Positions 1-8,494 of a stretch of 64,000 nucleotides of DNA are shown in pieces. This stretch comes from Anaeromonas frigoriresistens (GTDB taxonomy: Bacteria > Bacillota > Clostridia > Tissierellales > SIT17), in NCBI RefSeq assembly GCF_016820655.1, contig NZ_WSFT01000021.1:1-64000 (forward strand), read 5' to 3'. The position numbers and the translations under genes were made by a program. The notes beneath the pieces were generated by a model. It worked only from the letters and a program-made list of their open reading frames with translations. It ran no database searches and was not told the origin of the DNA. Position 1 is the first letter of the stretch; each line of letters opens with the position of its first letter.

Positions 1-54
1 CACCTTCAGTGTTCGGGACTTTCACCCTATAGACTATGCCCATGCCGGGCACAC
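1..54 (-). mobile_element. 5' end of a group IIC intron (cut by window edge)
   Basis: On the minus strand the sequence from position 54 downward starts GTGTGCCCGGCATGGG, continues with AGTCTATAGGGTGAAAGTCC and then CGAACACTGAAGG. From memory this matches the 5' end of the domain I RNA of bacterial group IIC introns such as that of Oceanobacillus iheyensis. The intron 5' boundary (GTGTG) falls two bases after the T-run of the terminator that ends the upstream alarmone synthetase gene. Insertion right behind a terminator hairpin is the known target habit of class C introns. The ribozyme body and any maturase would lie left of the window, so I cannot say whether it is complete or mobile. Confidence 0.85.
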
Positions 55-56
55 TT

Positions 57-88
57 AAAAAAATAGGTACTTGTTAAACAAGTACCTA
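57..88 (-). terminator. Intrinsic terminator of the alarmone synthetase gene, intron target
   Basis: A perfect 12-bp inverted repeat (64-75 and 77-88, one-base loop) overlaps the stop codon of the synthetase gene. On the minus strand it is followed by a run of seven T (63-57) and then AA and the intron boundary. Confidence 0.9.
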
Positions 89-892
89 TAGTATCATTTG
101 AATATTATATTTTTTTGCTAGCTCATCTAATCTTTTCTTAAACTCTCTTAGTTCTGCAAAATCTCCTCTTTCCTGTATTCGAAAGAATTCTTCTCTATAA
201 TCATCAATATCTTTTATTTTACCTGAAAAATATAGAGTTTGTATCTTATTTAAGATATCAGCTACTAAACTGCTTTTCACTTGAAAAACTTCCTGAGAGT
301 CGATTATCTCTTCTCTAATTTCTGACATTTCCTGATCCAACTTTGATGCCGCCTCAGCAGCATTTTTAAGTCTAACCCTTATATGCTTAGGAATATTTCT
401 TTCAAACTTATAATTTAAAGAATGTTCAATGGTTGACCAAAAATTCATAGCTAAAGTTCTAATTTGAATCTCTGCTAAAATCTCTTTTTCACCAAATGCA
501 GTATGAACAGGATATTTAATTATCATATGATAACTTCTATATCCGCTTTCCTTTTTGTTTTTTATATAATCTTTCTCATAAGCTACTTTAAGATCTTTTC
601 CATCTCTCTCTCTAATCAAATCAACAACTCTATCAATATCCTCAACCATTTGACACATAATTCTGATGCCTGCTATATCTTCCATCTGTTCTGTCAATTT
701 ATCTAAAGGTATATCTAGCTTCTTGGCTTTATCCAAAATACTAGAAATTTTTTTAACTCTTCCTGTAACAAATTCTATAGGTGAGTATTCATCCATTCTT
801 CTATATTCATTTCTAATACTCTTAAATTTAATTTTAAGTTCTTCTACTGCTTGATCATAGGGTATGAGCAATTGATCCCAATTTTGTATCAT
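86..892 (-). CDS. Small alarmone synthetase, RelA/SpoT-domain (RelQ/YjbM-like)
   Basis: GTP pyrophosphokinase of the short, synthetase-only class, which makes (p)ppGpp from ATP and GTP/GDP in the cytoplasm. Seen: the RelA/SpoT synthetase core with EDIAGIRIMC, the ATP-loop stretch KESGYRSYHMI and the AEIQIRTLAMNFWSTIEH segment, followed by a C-terminal helical tail. There is no HD hydrolase, TGS or ACT domain, so it is not the long Rel enzyme. The frame is open to an ATG at 913, but the GGAAGG inside that extension sits 10 nt before the ATG at 892, so I choose 892 (268 aa, starting MIQNWDQ). It is a single gene followed by its own terminator. Confidence 0.9.
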   Translation of the reverse strand: MIQNWDQLLIPYDQAVEELKIKFKSIRNEYRRMDEYSPIEFVTGRVKKISSILDKAKKLDIPLDKLTEQMEDIAGIRIMCQMVEDIDRVVDLIRERDGKDLKVAYEKDYIKNKKESGYRSYHMIIKYPVHTAFGEKEILAEIQIRTLAMNFWSTIEHSLNYKFERNIPKHIRVRLKNAAEAASKLDQEMSEIREEIIDSQEVFQVKSSLVADILNKIQTLYFSGKIKDIDDYREEFFRIQERGDFAELREFKKRLDELAKKYNIQMIL

Positions 893-977
893 GTAATCAC
901 TACCTTCCATCATAACATTAATGATGATAAATATATTCTACAAATGTATAGTAAATACCTTTAAAAATATATTTTTC

Positions 978-2369
978 CTAAAATTCTGCTGACTTTGTTG
1001 TTCTAGGGAAAGAAATTACATCTCTAATATTACTCATGCCTGTTAAATACATTATTATTCTTTCAAAGCCAAGTCCGAATCCTGCGTGCTTAGTAGTACC
1101 ATACTTTCTTAAATCTAAATACCACCAATAATCTTCTGCATTAAGTTCAAATTCTTCTATTCTTTCTTCTAGTTTATCCAAACGTTCTTCCCTTTGGCTA
1201 CCTCCAATAATCTCTCCCACTCCTGGTACTAATAAATCCATAGCAGCTACAGTTTTATTATCATCATTTAGTCTCATATAGAAAGCTTTTATATCTTTAG
1301 GGTAGTCAGTAACAAATACAGGTTTATTAAATACCTTTTCTGTAATATATCTTTCATGCTCTGTCTGAAGATCTGAACCCCATTCTATAGGAAACTCAAA
1401 TTTTTCTTTTGCTTTCTTTAAAATTTCTATTGCTTCAGTATATGTTATTTTTTCGAAGTCAGAGTTTGCAACATTAGTTAATCTATCTAAAAGACCTTTA
1501 TCTATAAATTTATTAAAGAACTCTATTTCTTCTTTTGCATTGTCCATAACATATTTAATGATATACTTCATCATATCTTCTGCTAGTTTCATATCATCCT
1601 GAAGGTCAGCAAATGCTATCTCAGGCTCCACCATCCAAAATTCAGCTGCATGTCTTGGAGTATTTGAATTCTCTGCTCTAAAAGTAGGTCCAAAGGTATA
1701 TACATTTCTAAAGGCTTGAGCGTAAGTCTCTGCTGCTAATTGACCACTTACTGTTAATCCTGTCTCCTTACCAAAGAAATCTAGTCCATAGTCAACGTTA
1801 CCATCTTCGTCTAATGCTGTGTTTTTAAGATCTATTGTAGTTACCCTAAACATTTCTCCTGCACCTTCAGCATCACTTGTAGTTACAATAGGTGTATGGG
1901 TGTATACAAAGTTTCTCTCTTGAAAAAACTTATGTATTGCATAAGATGCTAATGATCTAACTCTAAATACAGCAGAAAAAGTATTACTTCTTGGTCGTAA
2001 ATGAGCAATAGTTCTTAAGTACTCAAAAGTATGTCTTTTCTTTTGTAGTGGATATTCATTAGTAGACTCTCCTTCTATTTCTACCTCTGTTGCTTGAATT
2101 TCAAAGGGTTGTTTAGCATCTGGAGTTAATACTAATTTTCCTGTCACTACTATAGCACTACTTATAGATAATTTAATAAGTTCCTTGAAATTTTCTAACT
2201 CATTTCCAATAACTACTTGTATTCCTTTAAAAAAAGTACCATCATTAAGCTCTATAAACCCAAAGTTTTTTGAACCTCTTGAAGTTCTAATCCATCCTGA
2301 TACTTTAATTTCTTTATGACTATAAAATTCTTTGTCTTTGTATATTTCTCTAACTAATGTAGTTTTCAT
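978..2369 (-). CDS. asnS: Asparaginyl-tRNA synthetase
   Basis: Class IIb aminoacyl-tRNA synthetase that charges tRNA-Asn. The protein is 463 aa from the ATG at 2369, preceded by AGGAGG seven bases upstream. It has an N-terminal OB-fold anticodon-binding domain (about residues 15-105) and a class II catalytic core ending in the motif-3 region [15 protein letters not shown]. Length and order match bacterial AsnRS. The open frame continues 64 codons further upstream, but that stretch is the T-box leader RNA and not protein. Regulation is by the T-box element directly upstream. Confidence 0.96.
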   Translation of the reverse strand: MKTTLVREIYKDKEFYSHKEIKVSGWIRTSRGSKNFGFIELNDGTFFKGIQVVIGNELENFKELIKLSISSAIVVTGKLVLTPDAKQPFEIQATEVEIEGESTNEYPLQKKRHTFEYLRTIAHLRPRSNTFSAVFRVRSLASYAIHKFFQERNFVYTHTPIVTTSDAEGAGEMFRVTTIDLKNTALDEDGNVDYGLDFFGKETGLTVSGQLAAETYAQAFRNVYTFGPTFRAENSNTPRHAAEFWMVEPEIAFADLQDDMKLAEDMMKYIIKYVMDNAKEEIEFFNKFIDKGLLDRLTNVANSDFEKITYTEAIEILKKAKEKFEFPIEWGSDLQTEHERYITEKVFNKPVFVTDYPKDIKAFYMRLNDDNKTVAAMDLLVPGVGEIIGGSQREERLDKLEERIEEFELNAEDYWWYLDLRKYGTTKHAGFGLGFERIIMYLTGMSNIRDVISFPRTTKSAEF

Positions 2370-2401
2370 ATTTAACCTCCTATTTATTATTATTAGGCAA
2401 T

Positions 2402-2630
2402 AAAAAAAACCTCTCTTCCCTATAAGGGACGAAAAGATTCCGCGGTACCACCCTAGTTGCCACTTGGCCAACTCATCAAATAACGGTTTGAATCCGTCTA
2501 AGCCTACTATCAAAAAGATTTCGGTTAGAAACTCAAGGATGTTCTTCAATATAGGGTTCATGTTGAACTCTCACCATAATCAACTCGCTTAAATGTTTAC
2601 CTATATCTACTCTTCCTATCATTGTCTATT
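2402..2630 (-). promoter_or_regulatory. T-box leader controlling asnS (Asn specifier AAC)
   Basis: Reading the minus strand, stem I begins near 2625 with the AGAGTAG loop-E-like motif. The specifier loop contains AAC (2543-2541), an Asn codon, flanked by GAAG and A as expected. The conserved T-box sequence AGGGTGGTACCGCGG lies at 2454-2440. A GC-rich terminator hairpin ends in eight T (2409-2402). Uncharged tRNA-Asn should pair with the specifier and the T-box bulge, favour the antiterminator and let asnS be transcribed. Confidence 0.95.
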
Positions 2631-2763
2631 AAATATATTATAACCTTTTATATTATCGTTATTATAATATATAAAAAAATATATGTAAAGACTATTTTAT
2701 ACTATTAATATATATTTTTTTGGGTATCAATTACTCACATTAAATCTTTAGGGAGTGAATTAT

Positions 2764-3756
2764 ATGCTTTATATTAAAAATGATAAAATAAATCCCCATT
2801 ATAACTTAGCACTAGAAGAATATGCTTTGAAATATCTAAATATTGAAGAAGATATACTTATATTGTGGCAGAATGAGCCCTCAGTTATTATTGGAAGAAA
2901 TCAAAATACTATAGAAGAAATAAACCCTCAATATATTAAAGATAATGATATTAATGTAGTTAGAAGACTTTCTGGAGGTGGAGCAGTTTATCATGATTTA
3001 GGAAACTTAAACTTTACCTTCATTACTAAAAATGACAAATCAAATGTCAATAACTATAAAAAATTTACACAGCCAGTTATCGATGCATTAAAGAAGCTAG
3101 GGGTAAATGCCGAATTTCATGGAAGAAATGATATTGTAGTAGATGGAAAGAAAATATCAGGAAATGCACAGTATTTTTACAAAGATAAGATGCTTCATCA
3201 TGGTACAATACTTTTTAATTCTACCTTAGAAGATATAGTGAATGTACTAATGGTTAATAATGAAAAAATCAAATCAAAGGGCATTAAGTCAATTAGAAGT
3301 AGAGTAACAAATATTTATCCATATTTAGAAGAAAAGATCTCTATTGATGAATTTAAAGATATATTACTAAAATTTATTTTAGATACCAATGACATATCTT
3401 CTCAAGAATATAAACTGGAAGAGAAAGACTTAAATAAAATAAATGAACTTATGGATGATAGATATAAAAAGTGGGAATGGAATTTTGGAGAGTCCCCAGA
3501 ATTTAATATTCAAAAGACTAAAAGATATGAAGCAGGATCTTTAGACATTAGATTAACCGTTAAAGATGGTAATATAAAAGAGTGTAAAATATATGGAGAT
3601 TTCTTTGGAGACAAAGATGTGAGTAATTTAGAAAAGGAATTTATAAATAAAAAATATGACGAAGAATTTATTAAAGCTACTTTAGATGAGATAGAATTAA
3701 ATGAGTTCTTCTATGGTATAGAAAAACAAGATCTAATAGATTGTTTATTCAATTAA
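2764..3756 (+). CDS. lplA: Lipoate-protein ligase A
   Basis: Attaches scavenged lipoate to lipoyl domains through a lipoyl-AMP intermediate. Seen: the BPL/LplA signature RRLSGGGAVYHDLGNLNF (about residues 68-85), the GNAQYF stretch, and a C-terminal accessory domain; 330 aa is normal for full-length LplA. A GTG in frame at 2755 overlaps the GGGAG ribosome site at 2751-2755, so the ATG at 2764 (8 nt spacing) is the better start. One of only two clear plus-strand genes here. The E2 of the nearby dehydrogenase operon is a likely substrate. Confidence 0.93.
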   Translation: MLYIKNDKINPHYNLALEEYALKYLNIEEDILILWQNEPSVIIGRNQNTIEEINPQYIKDNDINVVRRLSGGGAVYHDLGNLNFTFITKNDKSNVNNYKKFTQPVIDALKKLGVNAEFHGRNDIVVDGKKISGNAQYFYKDKMLHHGTILFNSTLEDIVNVLMVNNEKIKSKGIKSIRSRVTNIYPYLEEKISIDEFKDILLKFILDTNDISSQEYKLEEKDLNKINELMDDRYKKWEWNFGESPEFNIQKTKRYEAGSLDIRLTVKDGNIKECKIYGDFFGDKDVSNLEKEFINKKYDEEFIKATLDEIELNEFFYGIEKQDLIDCLFN

Positions 3757-3768
3757 ATAAATAATAAT

Positions 3769-3794
3769 ATAGCCACAGTGTTATCTGTGGCTAT
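3769..3794. terminator. Hairpin between convergent lplA and pbpA remnant
   Basis: A perfect 10-bp inverted repeat ATAGCCACAG / CTGTGGCTAT with a six-base loop lies between the two convergent genes. It covers the stop codon of the truncated pbpA. T-richness is modest on both sides, so it may serve both directions weakly. Confidence 0.7.
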
Positions 3795-3955
3795 ATCTCT
3801 ATATCCTGTTCAATTGTATTTCTAAAGTTATTAGGATGTTCTTTTAACTTCCATGCATCAAATAAATTAAAATAGGTTAAATAGACAATTATTAATACAA
3901 AAAGACTTATTATAAATACAAATAATTTTATTATTCTCTTATTATCTCTATTCAC
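3791..3955 (-). pseudogene. N-terminal remnant of penicillin-binding protein 2 (PbpA)
   Basis: A 54-codon frame starts with GTG at 3955, overlaps the ftsW stop, and has GGAGGGGG nine bases upstream. It encodes a basic N-terminus, one membrane segment (LFVFIISLFVLIIVYLTYF) and LFDAWKLKEHPNNFRNTIEQ. That matches the start of class B transpeptidases that follow FHA and FtsW genes in clostridia. It stops just where the family continues with a KRGxIxDRNG-type segment. The pedestal and transpeptidase domains (roughly 400 residues) are missing, and lplA comes next on the other strand. I infer a deletion; a functional short membrane peptide is possible but less likely. Confidence 0.75.
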
Positions 3956-5183
3956 TATGAAATTCCCCCTCCAATTCTTGAGAAGCAACCTGTAATAATC
4001 CTATTGATACAAAACTCATAACTATAGAACTGCCACCATAACTAACAAATGGTAATGTAATTCCCGTTAATGGAATTAACTTAATAGATCCTCCTATAAT
4101 TATAAATGCTTGAAATCCAGTCATCATAGTTATACCTAATGCAACTTGCCTGATAAAATTATTTTTTTGATTTAAAGTTATCTTTATTCCTTTATATATG
4201 AATAAAATATATAATAATACAATAGCAATACCCATCAATATGCCCATTTCCTCAATTATTGCCGAAAATATAAAATCAGTTTGAACCTCAGGTATATATT
4301 TGGGGTGACCTTTACCTAACCCTACCCCTAAATATCCTCCTTCAGAAATAGCAAATAGAGACTGGGTTATTTGATATCCAGCACCATCAATGTACTTCCA
4401 TGGATTTATCCATGATATCATCCGTACTTTTACATGATCAAATATAATAATACTATTAATTCCTACAATAATTGCTCCAAATAGATTCATTAATAGTGCA
4501 AATTTATTTTCCTCATTTAAGTAATATATTGACATGAATACTAAATATAATAAAAGGGCTGACCCTAAATCTTTTTGAAAGAAAAATAATCCTATAATCG
4601 AATAAACTATGAATAAGAAGTAGGATTTTTTTAATTTTTTATCTCTATTCGTAAAATAACTGGCAATAAATAATATAAATAATATTTTTATTACTTCTGA
4701 AGGTTGAAAGCTAATGCCATTAAATTTTATCCAATTTATTGAGCCTTTAATTCTACTACCAAATATAAAAGTCATAATAAACATTATATAGATTACACCC
4801 ATATATAAATAGGTATATCTGTTTGTAATAAAATATTTTTTGAAAACAAAAATTACAATAAAAAATACTATTAGTCCAAATATATACCAAAGAGTCTGTC
4901 TAAAAGCTAATTCTTTATCTATACGATATATCATAGGTAGTCCTATAGTTAGGAGCATAAATACTATTGAAAGTATAATATATTCTCCTTTAAATATTTT
5001 TTGATATAAAATACTAGATATGAATATTATCAATGAGAAAATAATCCATATCATAGAAAATTTGTATGTATTCTCTTGATATAAATCTTTAATAATAAAA
5101 AAATATAATATATTAGTTATCAATAAAATATATATAGGTAGCAAACTTTTCTTTAAAAATTTATTATGATCCAAGTTATTCAC
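3948..5183 (-). CDS. FtsW/RodA/SpoVE-family lipid II polymerase
   Basis: SEDS-family peptidoglycan glycosyltransferase of the cytoplasmic membrane, 411 aa with about ten membrane segments. Family marks: GSINWIKFNGISFQPSEVIK, LFFFQKDLGSALLL and the C-terminal LPFVSYGGSSIV. The start is GTG at 5183, overlapping the end of the FHA gene by eight bases, so translation is probably coupled. SEDS enzymes work with a class B PBP, yet the PBP gene downstream is truncated. Any partner must therefore be encoded elsewhere. The exact subfamily (division, elongation or sporulation) cannot be decided from sequence alone. Confidence 0.88.
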   Translation of the reverse strand: MNNLDHNKFLKKSLLPIYILLITNILYFFIIKDLYQENTYKFSMIWIIFSLIIFISSILYQKIFKGEYIILSIVFMLLTIGLPMIYRIDKELAFRQTLWYIFGLIVFFIVIFVFKKYFITNRYTYLYMGVIYIMFIMTFIFGSRIKGSINWIKFNGISFQPSEVIKILFILFIASYFTNRDKKLKKSYFLFIVYSIIGLFFFQKDLGSALLLYLVFMSIYYLNEENKFALLMNLFGAIIVGINSIIIFDHVKVRMISWINPWKYIDGAGYQITQSLFAISEGGYLGVGLGKGHPKYIPEVQTDFIFSAIIEEMGILMGIAIVLLYILFIYKGIKITLNQKNNFIRQVALGITMMTGFQAFIIIGGSIKLIPLTGITLPFVSYGGSSIVMSFVSIGLLQVASQELEGEFHSE

Positions 5184-5607
5184 CTATCTCTCTAATAAAA
5201 ACAAATTTTATAGTTCCTATTTGTAAAATATCGTTATTTTTTAATTCTCTTTCACCCTTTATAACCTTTCCATTAATCATTAAACTAGTATTAGCATATG
5301 TATTAACAAAATACTTCTCCTCTTCAATCTTTATTTCTGCATGATATTTATCTATAAAATCATTCTTTATTACTATATCATTATGAGTGGCTCTTCCAAT
5401 CTTCATGCTTTTATATATATTATAAGTTTCTTCTACTTTAAAAGAAATATCACTTTTTCTATTCAATAACTTTAAATAAGGATATTTATCATATCTTAAA
5501 TTTCTCATTAATTTCACATCTAAATACAAATACTTAAAAATAATAAATATAAAAATATATACTGATATAATTAATAAAATCTTTATGAGTTCTGATATTC
5601 CCTGCAA
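5176..5607 (-). CDS. Membrane-anchored FHA-domain protein
   Basis: 143 aa: an N-terminal membrane helix (about residues 8-30), a short linker, then a forkhead-associated domain (about 65-140). The domain shows the expected IGRATHNDIVI, the conserved histidine in DKYHAEI, and LMINGKVIKGERELKNNDIL. FHA domains bind phosphothreonine, so it probably links Ser/Thr kinase signalling to the FtsW-type polymerase encoded next. First gene of the FHA-ftsW-pbpA operon, with AAAGGAGG upstream. Confidence 0.88.
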   Translation of the reverse strand: MQGISELIKILLIISVYIFIFIIFKYLYLDVKLMRNLRYDKYPYLKLLNRKSDISFKVEETYNIYKSMKIGRATHNDIVIKNDFIDKYHAEIKIEEEKYFVNTYANTSLMINGKVIKGERELKNNDILQIGTIKFVFIREIGE

Positions 5608-5735
5608 ATATATGCCTCCTTTTCAAAAAAATTTAATCTATATATGAATATAATATCATATTTATTACTAAATATATCCTTTGTAATCATACCTTAATAT
5701 TAAATGAATCCATAAAATTATTTGTCTTTAAATAA

Positions 5736-5773
5736 TTTAAAGACTAAAGGGATCGATCCCTTTAGTCTTTAAA
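5736..5773 (-). terminator. 38-bp perfect palindrome ending the dehydrogenase operon
   Basis: A perfect 19-bp inverted repeat with no spacer and GATCGATC at its centre overlaps the stop codon of the E3 gene. The minus strand continues into an AT-rich stretch without a long T-run. It probably terminates the operon or blocks 3' decay. Confidence 0.75.
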
Positions 5774-7147
5774 TATATGAATTGGTTTATCTATTGCTCC
5801 ATGGGCTGCTTCCATAACTATCTCTGATAAAGTTGGATGAGGATGAATAGCTTTAGCTAGCTCATACACAGTACCTTCTAACTCCATTGTAGTAACAGCT
5901 TCTGCAATCATATCTGTTGCATGGGGGGCTAAAATGTGTACTCCTAATACTTCTCCATATTTTTTGTCTGCTACTATCTTAATAAATCCATCACTTTCTC
6001 CTTCTGCTAGAGATTTACCATTTGCAGACAGAGGGAATGTACTAACAAGAACATCATGCCCTTTTTCTTTTGCCTCCTTCTCAGTTAGCCCGGCTACACC
6101 TATTTCTGGGAATCCATAAATACAAGATGGAACTGTATTATAGTTGATTTTTGATTCTTCACCTAGGATGTTCTCTACTGATGCTATACCTTCTGCTGAT
6201 GCTACATGAGCTAACATAAACTTGCCATTTACATCTCCAATAGCATATACATTTTCCACATTAGTTCTCATGAATTCGTCTGTAACAATACCTCGTTTAT
6301 AGGTTTCTAGGTTTAAATTTTCTAAACCTTTCATATTTGGCACTCTACCAATACTTGATAAAATTTTATCTCCTTCCAGAACTCTCTCTTTTCCATCTAT
6401 AACTACTGTAACTTTATTATCTTCTATCCTTTCGATGGAGGTATCATATATTATCTCCACCCCATCTCTTTCAAGAATTCTAGACATATTATCTCTAATA
6501 TCTTCATCTATATTTCCTAATATTCTGTTAGATCTTTGAAGTATAGTTACTTTAGAACCTAAAGTGTTATAAAGAGTAGCGAATTCTACTGAAATAACTC
6601 CTCCACCAATAATTAGTAATTTTTCAGGAATTTCTTCTAAATCTAATATTTCCTTACTGGTTACTATGAACCCCTTCTCCATAGCTTCTTTAAATCCTGG
6701 AGTATTGGAAATTCGAGGAGATGATCCCGTGGCTATAATAATATTTTTAGTGTTTATTTTCTCATCATTTATTTCTATAGTATTTTTATCCACCACTGTT
6801 CCGAATCCATTATATACATCCACACCGTTTTTCTTCAGAAGAACTCCAACTCCACCTGTTAATTGCTTCACCACTTTATCTTTTCTGTTTTTAATATTAT
6901 CCCAATTTATATTAATACTACTTTTATCTTCTAAATCAATTCCATACTTTTCTGAGTTCATCATATATTCATAAACCTTGGCACTCTTTAATAAAGTTTT
7001 TGTAGGGATACATCCCCAATTAAGACATACACCACCTACATTATCCTTTTCTATTAAGGCTGTCTTTGCTCCCATTTGAGCAGCTTTTATGGCTGCTACA
7101 TAGCCTCCTGGTCCTCCTCCAAGGACTGTAATATCATAATTCTTCAT
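5762..7147 (-). CDS. lpdA: Dihydrolipoamide dehydrogenase (E3)
   Basis: FAD-dependent E3 subunit that reoxidises dihydrolipoyl groups with NAD+. Seen in 461 aa: N-terminal FAD motif GGGPGGYVAAIKAAQMG, redox-active disulfide in GGVCLNWGCIPTKTL, NAD motif IIGGGVISVEFATLY, FAD-contact AIGDVNGKFMLAHVA, and the dimer active-site segment HPHPTLSEIV near the C-terminus. Last gene of the operon, 12 bp after E2. No lipoyl domain is fused to it. Confidence 0.95.
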   Translation of the reverse strand: MKNYDITVLGGGPGGYVAAIKAAQMGAKTALIEKDNVGGVCLNWGCIPTKTLLKSAKVYEYMMNSEKYGIDLEDKSSININWDNIKNRKDKVVKQLTGGVGVLLKKNGVDVYNGFGTVVDKNTIEINDEKINTKNIIIATGSSPRISNTPGFKEAMEKGFIVTSKEILDLEEIPEKLLIIGGGVISVEFATLYNTLGSKVTILQRSNRILGNIDEDIRDNMSRILERDGVEIIYDTSIERIEDNKVTVVIDGKERVLEGDKILSSIGRVPNMKGLENLNLETYKRGIVTDEFMRTNVENVYAIGDVNGKFMLAHVASAEGIASVENILGEESKINYNTVPSCIYGFPEIGVAGLTEKEAKEKGHDVLVSTFPLSANGKSLAEGESDGFIKIVADKKYGEVLGVHILAPHATDMIAEAVTTMELEGTVYELAKAIHPHPTLSEIVMEAAHGAIDKPIHIFKD

Positions 7148-7159
7148 ATTATTACCTCC

Positions 7160-8479
7160 TTAGCTTAGTAACAGAAGCATAGGATCTTGTAAATATTCTT
7201 TTATTCTATTTAAGAATCTACCTGCATCTGCTCCGTCTATCACTCGATGATCTATACTTATTGATATAGGCATAATGTCTCTTATTACAATATCATCCTC
7301 AATTACTACAGGCTTCTTAGATATTTTACCAATACCTAATATAGCTACCTCTGGATGTTTGATAACTGGTACTCCATAGGTAGAGCCTACTGCTCCATAA
7401 TTTGTTATAGAGAATGTACCTCCTCGAAGTTCATCTAAACCTATAGATCTATCTTTAGATTTCTCTATTACTTTATTCATATCTCTAGAAATCTCTAATA
7501 TTCCTTTTCTATCAGTTTCTTTAATTACTGGTACCATAAGCCCTTCTGGAGTGTCCGCTGCTATACCTACATTGTAGTATTTTTTCAATACTATTTCTTC
7601 ATTATTATCATCATAGCTTGCATTAAACATTGGGAACTCTTTCAGAGCTAAGGTTACTGCTTTAATGATAAATGGCATATAAGTTAATTTTGTTCCTTGG
7701 GCTTCAGAAATATGTTTTTGTTCCTTTCTAAACTTCACTAATTCTGTAACATCAAAATCATCCATAGAAGAAGCATGAGGAATTACAGTTTTTGATAATA
7801 CCATATTTTCTGCTATGGTCTTTCTCATCTTTGAGATTGGTACTCTTTCAACCTCTCCTTCTATCTTTAATTCTGGAATTTCAATATTCCTTTGATGCTT
7901 AGATTTCTTAGTTTCTTGTTTTTCTTCTTGTTTTTCACCTTTCTTTTCCTCACTAGCTTTATAGATATCTTCCTTCATAACTCTTCCATTAGCTCCGGAC
8001 CCTTCAATAGTAGTTATATCTACTCCTAGGTCTTTTGCCAATTTTCTAGCTACTGGCGTAGCTAATACTTTTCTTTTGGAAGAACTTTTCTGAGTTTTAG
8101 TACTATTTTCATCACTGCTCTCTAGAACATCTTCTCCTATTTCTAACTCTCCTACAACTCCAGCTACTTCTTCATCACCTTCATCAACAGTTTCTTTTTT
8201 TGTTCCTTCATTAATAGTAGTTTCAGTTGTTTCTGTACTATCCTCACCATCATCTATCTTAACTACAATATCACCCACGTGGATGATATCTCCTTCTTCT
8301 GCTAACTTCTCAGATATCTTACCATCCACAGGAGATGGTATCTCTGCATTAACCTTATCTGTTTCTACTAAAAATAAGGTGTCTCCATCCTTCACTTCAT
8401 CTCCAACATCAAACATCCACTTTAAAAGTTTACCTTCATGGATTCCTTCACCTATATCTGCGAATTTAAACTCATACAT
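7160..8479 (-). CDS. Dihydrolipoamide acyltransferase (E2), pyruvate dehydrogenase type
   Basis: Core E2 subunit, 439 aa. Order: one lipoyl domain (about 1-78, modified lysine in VETDKVNAEIPSP), an acidic linker, a peripheral subunit-binding domain (about 138-172, ATPVARKLAKDLG then GRVMKEDI), a Lys/Glu-rich linker, and the catalytic acyltransferase domain with the HRVIDGADAGRF active-site motif near the end. It transfers the acyl group from lipoyl to CoA. The E1 genes nearby argue for acetyl transfer. It needs lipoylation, which nearby lplA could supply. Confidence 0.92.
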   Translation of the reverse strand: MYEFKFADIGEGIHEGKLLKWMFDVGDEVKDGDTLFLVETDKVNAEIPSPVDGKISEKLAEEGDIIHVGDIVVKIDDGEDSTETTETTINEGTKKETVDEGDEEVAGVVGELEIGEDVLESSDENSTKTQKSSSKRKVLATPVARKLAKDLGVDITTIEGSGANGRVMKEDIYKASEEKKGEKQEEKQETKKSKHQRNIEIPELKIEGEVERVPISKMRKTIAENMVLSKTVIPHASSMDDFDVTELVKFRKEQKHISEAQGTKLTYMPFIIKAVTLALKEFPMFNASYDDNNEEIVLKKYYNVGIAADTPEGLMVPVIKETDRKGILEISRDMNKVIEKSKDRSIGLDELRGGTFSITNYGAVGSTYGVPVIKHPEVAILGIGKISKKPVVIEDDIVIRDIMPISISIDHRVIDGADAGRFLNRIKEYLQDPMLLLLS

Positions 8480-8494
8480 TTATTATCACCTCTC

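Noticed and set aside
2370-2561. N-terminal 64-codon extension of asnS
   Set aside because: The stretch is the T-box leader RNA (AGGGTGGTACCGCGG, specifier, terminator); the ribosome site marks ATG 2369 as the start.
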